Assembly (NCBI GenBank): GCA_016206945.1 | Contig: JACQQP010000153.1 | Location: 1 to 10,848 of the forward strand | Direction of reading: 5' to 3' | Length of the DNA: 10,848 nt | Source: Candidatus Omnitrophota bacterium | GTDB lineage: Bacteria > Omnitrophota > Omnitrophia > Omnitrophales > Danuiimicrobiaceae | Shown: piece by piece, positions 6,321 through 10,848 of the stretch | Layout of the letters: the number at the start of each line of letters is the position of its first letter | Numbering within the stretch: position 1 is the stretch's first letter | Notes under the pieces: generated by a model | Database searches by the model: none | What the model saw: only the letters and a program-made list of their open reading frames with translations | Told to the model about the DNA's origin: nothing | Made by a program: the position numbers and the translations under genes

Positions 6321-7127
6321 ATGTTTGAGTTATTCCAATATCCATTCATGCAGCGGGCCTTCGTCGCAGGAACTGTTCTTGCCGCGCTTTTGGCTTATCT
6401 CGGAGTTTTTGTGGTGCTCCGCAGAATGTCTTTTTTCAGCGATGGGATTGCGCATGCCTCGCTTGCCGGCGTTGCCGCGGGAGTTCTTTTAAGCTTGAAT
6501 CCGCTCGTCACCGCCTTGATCGCGAGTGTCATTTTTGCAGTCGTCATTTTTTTGCTTGAAAGGAAATCGAATCTATCAGCGGATACAACCATCGGGCTTA
6601 TTTTCACTTCGGGAATGGCGCTCGGAGTGCTTCTCATGAGTTTTAAGAGCGGTTATCAGCCTGAACTCATTGGTTTTCTTTTCGGCAACATCCTCACGAT
6701 TAAGCCCTCCGATCTCATCGTTATCGTCTGTGTTGGCCTTTTTGTCGGCGGTTTTTTGATTGCCCAGCAAAGGGAAATAACGCTTCTTGCTTTGGATCGT
6801 GAAATGGCCTACCTTTCCGGAGCGAACCCGGATATTCTACAGTTGGCCATTTATGTGGCGCTCGCCGTATCTGTGGTGCTCGGAATTAAGATTCTTGGGA
6901 TCATATTGGTGAGCGCGCTTTTAATCATTCCCGTATCGATATCGAAACTGATCAGCCGCTCCTTCCAAAAATTGGTTTTTTTGAGCGTTCTCATTGCGGA
7001 ATTCATTGTTCTGACGGGACTTTTTGTTTCCTATTGGTTTGATCTTCCGACAGGAGCCATTATTGTCCTTACAGGGGCGGTTCTTTTTTTTGTTGTTTTT
7101 GTCTTGAAGGGGATGCTGAGGGCGTGA
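6321..7127 (+). CDS. znuB: ABC importer membrane permease, zinc-type (ZnuB-like)
   Basis: A 268-residue, strongly hydrophobic protein of the ABC-3 family with about eight predicted membrane helices; the first is near residues 14-33 and the last near 241-263. The FFSDGIAHASLAGVA stretch (about 38-52) is typical of the family, as is the KILGIILVSALLIIPVSISKLI block (about 190-211), which includes the ATPase-coupling region. It should form the zinc channel across the inner membrane with ZnuC and receive metal from ZnuA. The ATG at 6321 is preferred; an in-frame GTG at 6312 would add three residues. No clear ribosome-binding site is present because the preceding 130 bp is largely a palindromic repeat, so expression may depend on read-through from znuC. 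Order zur-znuA-znuC-znuB on one strand supports a single operon. Confidence 0.9.
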   Translation: MFELFQYPFMQRAFVAGTVLAALLAYLGVFVVLRRMSFFSDGIAHASLAGVAAGVLLSLNPLVTALIASVIFAVVIFLLERKSNLSADTTIGLIFTSGMALGVLLMSFKSGYQPELIGFLFGNILTIKPSDLIVIVCVGLFVGGFLIAQQREITLLALDREMAYLSGANPDILQLAIYVALAVSVVLGIKILGIILVSALLIIPVSISKLISRSFQKLVFLSVLIAEFIVLTGLFVSYWFDLPTGAIIVLTGAVLFFVVFVLKGMLRA

Positions 7128-7184
7128 GCGATCTATTGTTTTTAATTCGCTTCGGGTTTTGCCAAATGTGCCGAAAACTTACGT

Positions 7185-9047
7185 ATGGCTATATCTGATC
7201 AAGAAATTCGAAAAAAGCAAACGACGCTGGAGGTTGCCGAAGAGGCACGTGAAAAGGAATGGAGGTTTCCCAGCTTTGTGGGCGATCTATTTCTTGGCCG
7301 CCTCCGCTGGGATTTGGCTTTTCCTTATCCGGAACAGAGCGCAGCGGACCGGAAGGTCGGGGATGAGCTTTGTGCGAAAGTGGCTCGATTCCTTAAGGAA
7401 AATTTGGATCCCGACGAAGTAGACCGCACGGGCGAACTTCCTCAAAAGGTGATCGATGGCTTAGCAAAGCTCGGTCTCTTTGGCATGAAGATTCCAGCTG
7501 ACTACGGCGGCCTTCACCTGTCACAAGTCAATTACAACCGCGTATTACATCTCGTCGCCAGTTATTGTGGTTCCACCGCAGTTTTGCTTTCGGCCCATCA
7601 ATCGATTGGTGTTCCGCAGCCGCTCATCCTTTTCGGAACCGAAGAGCAAAAGAGAAAGTATCTTCCTAGATTTGCGAGAGGTGAGATATCGGCCTTCGCG
7701 CTGACAGAACCTGATGTCGGAAGCGATCCTGCGAATATGACGACGACGGCAGCTCCGACTGAAGATGGAAACCATTACCTGTTAAGCGGTGAGAAACTGT
7801 GGTGTACCAATGGTCCGATTGCTGGCGTGATTGTGGTCATGGCTCAGACGCCACCCAAAATTGCGAAAGGTCGGGAGAAAAAACAGATCACCGCTTTCAT
7901 TGTGGAAACGACTTGGCCGGGCGTGGAAGTGGTTCACCGCTGCCGCTTCATGGGACTCAATGGAATACAAAATGGCCTCTTGCGGTTTCAAAATGTGAAG
8001 GTACCGAAAGAAAACATTCTCCTGGGTTTGGGCCAGGGATTGAAGCTCGCGCTCATCACACTCAATACAGGCCGTCTCGCGATGCCCGCGGCGGTTACTG
8101 CCGGAGCCAAATGGTGTCTGGCGGTAACGAGAAAATGGGCCAACGAACGAGTTCAATGGGGCGCGCCCGTGGGCCATCATGAAGCCATCGCGGCGAAGAT
8201 TGCGCAAATGACCTCAACGACCTATGCCATGGAAAGCGTGACGTGGCTCGCAGCGGCTTTTGCGGACCGAAAAGATGTGGACATACGTCTTGAAGCGGCC
8301 ATGGCGAAACTATTCTGCACCGAAGCAAGTTGGCGCATCATTGACGCTACGGTTCAGATTCGAGGAGGCCGAGGTTATGAAACCGCAGGTTCCTTAGAAG
8401 CGCGTGGAGAAAAAGGAATTCCGGCGGAGCGCTTCATGCGCGATTCGCGGATTAATACGATCATCGAAGGGACCAGCCAAATTATGCGCCTTTTTATTGC
8501 GCGCGAAGCGCTGGATCCTCATGCGAGACGGATTCTTCCACTCTTGAGTCCTGAAACAAGTCTCACTTCCAAATGGAAGCTCGCTTTTGGCCTGGTTCTT
8601 TTTTATGCTGCTTGGTATCCGAAACAATGGTTTTTCTGGTCCGATCGAAAGATGGCCGGGCCATTTCCATCGAAACTCAAGCGTCATGTTATTTTTATAA
8701 ATAAGATGAGCCGCCGCCTCGCTCGCGACTTGTTTCACGCTATGATGATTCATCAGCGCGGTCTCGAAAAAAAACAGCGTCTCCTCGGCCGAATCGTGAA
8801 TATCGGGACCGATCTTTTTGCGATGGTGGCCAGTTGTTCGCGGGCTTGTCTTTTGGTCTCCAAGAATCCCTCCGATGAAACACCGATTGATTTGGCTGAT
8901 CTTTTTTGTCGCGATGCGCAAAGAAGGGTGAACGGCCACTTTCACACGCTGTTCCGAAACCATGATGCTTATGCCTACCGAATTGCCCGCAAAGCATTGG
9001 AAGGAAGATACAACTGGCTTGAGCAAGGGATTATCCCACCCACCTGA
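7185..9047 (+). CDS. Acyl-CoA dehydrogenase with C-terminal extension
   Basis: A 620-residue flavoprotein. The catalytic core spans about residues 55-445: FALTEPDVGSDPANM at 171-185 and the LWCTNG stretch at 205-210 contact FAD and substrate, RGGRGYE lies at 393-399, and IIEGTSQIMR at 426-435 contains E428, the expected catalytic base of the medium/very-long-chain classes. It would oxidise acyl-CoA to trans-2-enoyl-CoA in beta-oxidation, passing electrons to an electron-transfer flavoprotein. Ordinary members are about 380-400 residues. Here an N-terminal 50-residue leader and a roughly 170-residue C-terminal region (450-620) are added, as in VLCAD/ACAD9-like proteins, but I do not recognise the C-terminal part beyond helical content. 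The last residues IIPPT and the stop codon lie inside a palindromic repeat, so the natural end may have been altered. No Shine-Dalgarno is visible before 7185. It lies 57 bp after znuB and need not belong to that operon. Confidence 0.92.
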   Translation: MAISDQEIRKKQTTLEVAEEAREKEWRFPSFVGDLFLGRLRWDLAFPYPEQSAADRKVGDELCAKVARFLKENLDPDEVDRTGELPQKVIDGLAKLGLFGMKIPADYGGLHLSQVNYNRVLHLVASYCGSTAVLLSAHQSIGVPQPLILFGTEEQKRKYLPRFARGEISAFALTEPDVGSDPANMTTTAAPTEDGNHYLLSGEKLWCTNGPIAGVIVVMAQTPPKIAKGREKKQITAFIVETTWPGVEVVHRCRFMGLNGIQNGLLRFQNVKVPKENILLGLGQGLKLALITLNTGRLAMPAAVTAGAKWCLAVTRKWANERVQWGAPVGHHEAIAAKIAQMTSTTYAMESVTWLAAAFADRKDVDIRLEAAMAKLFCTEASWRIIDATVQIRGGRGYETAGSLEARGEKGIPAERFMRDSRINTIIEGTSQIMRLFIAREALDPHARRILPLLSPETSLTSKWKLAFGLVLFYAAWYPKQWFFWSDRKMAGPFPSKLKRHVIFINKMSRRLARDLFHAMMIHQRGLEKKQRLLGRIVNIGTDLFAMVASCSRACLLVSKNPSDETPIDLADLFCRDAQRRVNGHFHTLFRNHDAYAYRIARKALEGRYNWLEQGIIPPT

Positions 9048-9113
9048 ATGATCCGCTGAAGGCGGATATTCAGTCCTTCGGACTGAAATTCAGGTGGTGG
9101 GATCATCCCACCA
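9033..9113. repeat. Hairpin repeat overlapping the acyl-CoA dehydrogenase 3' end; possible terminator
   Basis: Outer arms at 9033-9049 (ATCCCACCCACCTGAAT) and 9088-9103 (ATTCAGGTGGTGGGAT) pair over 16 bp with one bulged C. They enclose two hairpins: ATCCGC/GCGGAT (9051-9067) and the strong TTCAGTCC/GGACTGAA with a TTC loop (9069-9087). The right arm can instead fold with downstream bases into a perfect 19-bp palindrome (9095-9113). The folded RNA would be a three-way junction. No T-run follows, so it is not a classical terminator, though it could still protect or end the upstream mRNA. Confidence 0.75.
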
Positions 9114-9126
9114 TAAAATTTTCAGC

Positions 9127-9217
9127 GGTTACAAGAGGTTACTCAAGGTTACGTGAGGTTACAAAAGGTTGCGCAACTTCACGTAACATTTTGTAACGTT
9201 TCGTAACCTTATGTAAC
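9127..9217. repeat. Mirrored array of 10-bp-phased GGTTAC repeats
   Basis: GGTTAC occurs at 9127, 9137, 9147 and 9157, with GGTTGC at 9167. From the central palindrome TTGCGCAA (9169-9176) the complementary unit follows as GCAAC at 9173 and GTAAC at 9183, 9193, 9203 and 9213. All ten units start exactly 10 bp apart within their half, and each left unit is in perfect mirror register with a right unit. The 4-5 bp spacers are not conserved. The array could form a long interrupted hairpin or cruciform, or present ten sites on one face of the helix. It ends 50 bp before the dsbD-like start codon. No function is known to me. Confidence 0.85.
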
Positions 9218-9229
9218 TTTTCTTTCCAA

Positions 9230-9258
9230 TTGATTTTCTAACAGGCTCGTTTTAAACT
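9230..9258 (+). promoter_or_regulatory. Candidate promoter of the dsbD-like gene
   Basis: TTGATT (9230-9235) and TAAACT (9253-9258) are 17 bp apart. Predicted initiation near 9265 would leave about three bases before the ATG at 9268, and no Shine-Dalgarno is present there, so the transcript could be nearly leaderless. The -35 box lies 12 bp after the last unit of the phased repeat array. Confidence 0.4.
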
Positions 9259-9267
9259 CGATTCCTT

Positions 9268-10482
9268 ATGGAACTCACTCCTATTGCTTTGATTGGCATT
9301 TTTTTAAGCGGGCTTGCACTTAATCTTACTCCCTGTGTGTACCCCATGCTTTCCGTCACGGTAGCGTTGTTCGGTGGCCGCGGCGAGAAGCCTCTGTCAA
9401 CCGCATTTCGGAGGGCGCTGCTTTATGTTGCAGGAATAGCCCTCATGTACAGCGTGCTCGGCCTTTTTGCGGCGCTTACAGGAGGGTTGTTTGGAGCGGT
9501 GCTTCAAAACCGGTGGGTGCTTTTGGGCGTCGCCTTTTTAATGTTTGCTTTAGCGCTGAGCATGTTCGGTTTGTATGAATTTCAAGTTCCCTCTTTTCTT
9601 TTAAATTGGATGGGTGGAAAAAGGAAATCAGGAAACATTGGGATTTTTCTCTCAGGCGCATGTGTCGGAGTGTTCGCAGCTCCTTGCATTGGACCGCCAA
9701 TCGTGGCACTTCTTACACTTGTCGGACGGTCAACAAATCCGTGGCTTGGGTTTTTGGTTTTCTTTGTGCTTGCGTTGGGACTGGGCCTTCCTTACCTTGT
9801 TTTGGGAACCTTCTCGGGCTTGCTGTCTAAACTTCCGAAGTCGGGCGCTTGGCTCCTTTGGACCAAAAAAGTTTTTGGAATCGTGCTCTTAGGGCTTTCA
9901 TTTTTTTATCTGGCTCTCTCTCTTTATGCGGATTTATTAGCGCTCGTTATTCCCATAACGCTCGTAGGCGGAGGTATTTATCTTGGCTTCCTTGACCGCA
10001 CGGGAAACGAAGCGTTTTTCTTTCGAAAGATAAAGCAGTTATTAGGAGGTTTCGCTGTTATTGCGGCTTTGCTTCTTGTTGGGGGAACGCCAAGGAAAGG
10101 CGTCGTTTGGGAGCCATACACCCCTGAAAAAATTACCTCAGCCAAGCAATCAGGAAAACCAGTCATCATTGATTTTTTTGCTGATTGGTGCCTTCCCTGT
10201 CATGAATTGGAGCGGTACACCTATACGAATGAAGGAGTTATTCGAGCACTCGAGTCGTTTACGCGGCTCAAAGTGGACGCTACGGATCCAACCACCCCAG
10301 AAGCTTTGGAACCCATCGAGCGTTTTGAAGTGCTAGGTGTTCCGACCGTTTTATTTCTGGATCCAAAGGGAGGCGAAGTTCCAGGCTCGCGCATTACAGG
10401 ATATGTTCCACCCAAGAAGTTTTTAAGGAACTTGGAGATCGTTCAAGGTACTTTTAAAAATGAGAAGAATGCGGCACAATAG
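9268..10482 (+). CDS. DsbD-like thiol:disulfide interchange protein lacking the N-terminal domain
   Basis: A 404-residue inner-membrane protein combining a CcdA/DsbD-beta transmembrane domain (about residues 1-270) with a C-terminal thioredoxin domain (about 280-395). The redox pair of the membrane domain is visible as C23 in LTPCVYP and C140 in APCIGPP; the thioredoxin active site is WCLPC with C308 and C311. A further C132 lies in the membrane part. The protein should take electrons from cytoplasmic thioredoxin, pass them across the membrane and reduce periplasmic partners, for example for cytochrome c maturation or disulfide isomerisation. Classical DsbD (about 560 residues) has an extra N-terminal periplasmic alpha domain; it is absent here and the protein begins directly with the first membrane helix. 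The final acceptor is therefore unknown. No ribosome-binding site is visible. The closest alternative name is a CcdA-thioredoxin fusion. Confidence 0.9.
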   Translation: MELTPIALIGIFLSGLALNLTPCVYPMLSVTVALFGGRGEKPLSTAFRRALLYVAGIALMYSVLGLFAALTGGLFGAVLQNRWVLLGVAFLMFALALSMFGLYEFQVPSFLLNWMGGKRKSGNIGIFLSGACVGVFAAPCIGPPIVALLTLVGRSTNPWLGFLVFFVLALGLGLPYLVLGTFSGLLSKLPKSGAWLLWTKKVFGIVLLGLSFFYLALSLYADLLALVIPITLVGGGIYLGFLDRTGNEAFFFRKIKQLLGGFAVIAALLLVGGTPRKGVVWEPYTPEKITSAKQSGKPVIIDFFADWCLPCHELERYTYTNEGVIRALESFTRLKVDATDPTTPEALEPIERFEVLGVPTVLFLDPKGGEVPGSRITGYVPPKKFLRNLEIVQGTFKNEKNAAQ

Positions 10483-10497
10483 AGTCGGTCGCGAGTC

Positions 10498-10599
10498 ATG
10501 ATCCCACCACCTGCTTTCCTCGATGCTTTGCATCGAGAACTCGTAGAAGTTCAAGAGCGCGCTGATTGGGACTTGATGCGCGCTCTTAAAGGGAGGTGA
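10498..10599 (+). CDS. Possible 33-residue leader peptide upstream of bolA
   Basis: ATG at 10498 opens a 33-codon frame, MIPPPAFLDALHRELV at the start and DLMRALKGR at the end, stopping at TGA 10597-10599, five bases before the bolA ATG. The frame contains the entire leader structure, and its last two codons lie in the strong Shine-Dalgarno of bolA. Translation of it would melt the hairpins and could couple to bolA. The peptide is amphipathic and charged with no recognised family, and its own ribosome-binding site is not evident. It may be nothing more than an open frame across a repeat. Confidence 0.3.
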   Translation: MIPPPAFLDALHRELVEVQERADWDLMRALKGR

Positions 10600-10600
10600 T
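10591..10600 (+). promoter_or_regulatory. Strong Shine-Dalgarno of bolA
   Basis: GGGAGGTGAT is a nine-of-ten match to the ideal sequence AGGAGGTGAT and fixes the ATG at 10604 as the bolA start. It is exceptional in this window, where most other genes have no clear ribosome-binding site. Confidence 0.75.
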
Positions 10601-10603
10601 GGG

Positions 10604-10848
10604 ATGATCCATCCAGACGAAATTCGAGCGTTAATTAGGCAAGCGATCCCAGATGCTCATGCCAAAGTTGAGGATACAACTGGTACGGGCGATCATTTCG
10701 AAATTTATGTGGTTTCGCGGGCATTTGAAGGGAAGATGTTGATCGAACAACATAGGCTCGTTCAGCAGTCGCTTCAAGCTGCTTTTGCGGATGGCCGAAT
10801 TCATGCGGTTCAAATTAAAACCGAAACGCCGAGCGAATGGGCCAAGAA
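10604..10848 (+). CDS. BolA-family protein, 3' end outside the window
   Basis: The visible 81 codons, beginning MIHPDEIRALIRQAI, cover nearly a complete BolA domain (about 80-105 residues). Recognisable blocks are GDHFEIYVVSRAFEGK (29-44), the helix MLIEQHRLVQQSLQ and the closing RIHAVQIKTETPSEWA (about 65-80), where IHAxxIKxxTPxEW is the family hallmark. No stop appears before the window edge. BolA proteins are small cytoplasmic partners of monothiol glutaredoxins in [2Fe-2S] cluster handling, and some act as regulators of envelope and stress genes. The short length and start fit the IbaG/YrbA-like branch better than the BolA of E. coli, but I cannot separate them firmly. A monothiol glutaredoxin gene just beyond the right edge would be expected from common gene order. 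Translation is probably controlled by the structured leader in front of it. Confidence 0.88.
   Translation, partial: MIHPDEIRALIRQAIPDAHAKVEDTTGTGDHFEIYVVSRAFEGKMLIEQHRLVQQSLQAAFADGRIHAVQIKTETPSEWAK

Larger units (their letters stand above)
10498..10605 (+). promoter_or_regulatory. Structured leader that can hide the bolA ribosome-binding site
   Basis: Three stems are visible. ATCCCACCACCT (10501-10512) can pair with AGGTGATGGGAT (10594-10605) at 11 of 12 positions, covering the Shine-Dalgarno and the first two bases of the bolA start codon. Inside lie a perfect 8-bp hairpin CTCGATGC/GCATCGAG with a TTT loop (10519-10537) and a perfect 10-bp hairpin AAGAGCGCGC/GCGCGCTCTT (10553-10587). The fold would be a three-way junction with the translation start locked in the closing stem. 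No known riboswitch class is recognised. Confidence 0.55.

Noticed and set aside
8394..9026. 210-residue minus-strand frame inside the acyl-CoA dehydrogenase gene
   Set aside because: It is the antisense shadow of a gene with intact catalytic motifs on the plus strand.
9033..9113. Classical rho-independent terminator after the acyl-CoA dehydrogenase
   Set aside because: The hairpins are strong, but no run of T follows; the next bases are ATAAAATTTT. The structure also extends into the coding end and recurs near bolA, so it is better called a repeat with possible terminator effect.
9127..9217. Phased GGTTAC units as a CRISPR array or replication iterons
   Set aside because: Units are only 6 bp with 4-bp spacers and reverse orientation halfway, unlike CRISPR. 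No replication initiator gene is nearby, so an origin is not supported.

Overview
The window looks like a chromosomal segment of an uncultivated Gram-negative bacterium of roughly balanced base composition. Supporting signs are a periplasmic ZnuA-type protein with a plain signal peptide, a BolA-family protein, a DsbD-type inner-membrane electron carrier, a homospermidine pathway, and intergenic spaces crowded with short palindromic repeats. I cannot assign a phylum. The repeats and gene mix remind me of candidate-phylum genomes (Omnitrophota, Bdellovibrionota or UBA10199-like), but that is only an impression.

Layout. (1) Positions 1-2332, minus strand: a two-gene polyamine operon, homospermidine synthase followed by an overlapping ornithine-decarboxylase-like PLP enzyme that runs off the left edge. 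(2) Positions 2333-2615: divergent intergenic region with a good minus-strand promoter and a possible 40-residue membrane peptide. (3) Positions 2616-3767: a membrane fatty-acid desaturase with three histidine boxes and a long helical C-terminal extension. (4) Positions 3799-7127: a zinc-uptake operon, fur-family regulator (zur-like), znuA, znuC, znuB, behind a promoter whose start site is covered by a perfect 21-bp palindrome, the likely operator. Two unrelated palindromic repeats interrupt this operon, one between zur and znuA and one between znuC and znuB. (5) Positions 7185-9047: a long acyl-CoA dehydrogenase. (6) Positions 9033-9267: a hairpin-rich repeat, then a striking array of GGTTAC units spaced exactly 10 bp and mirrored about a central palindrome. 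(7) Positions 9268-10482: a DsbD-like protein without the N-terminal alpha domain. (8) Positions 10498-10848: a structured leader with a possible 33-residue peptide, then the start of a BolA-family gene cut by the right edge.

How the genes work together. The decarboxylase would make putrescine and the synthase would condense it to homospermidine. Zur would shut off its own gene and the ABC importer ZnuACB when zinc is sufficient. The desaturase and acyl-CoA dehydrogenase belong to lipid modification and fatty-acid oxidation. DsbD would carry reducing power from cytoplasmic thioredoxin outward.

The most unusual material is non-coding. Repeats appear to have been captured as gene parts: the znuA start codon lies inside a repeat terminus, the acyl-CoA dehydrogenase stop codon lies inside another repeat, and the bolA ribosome-binding site lies inside a structure whose terminal sequence matches that second repeat.
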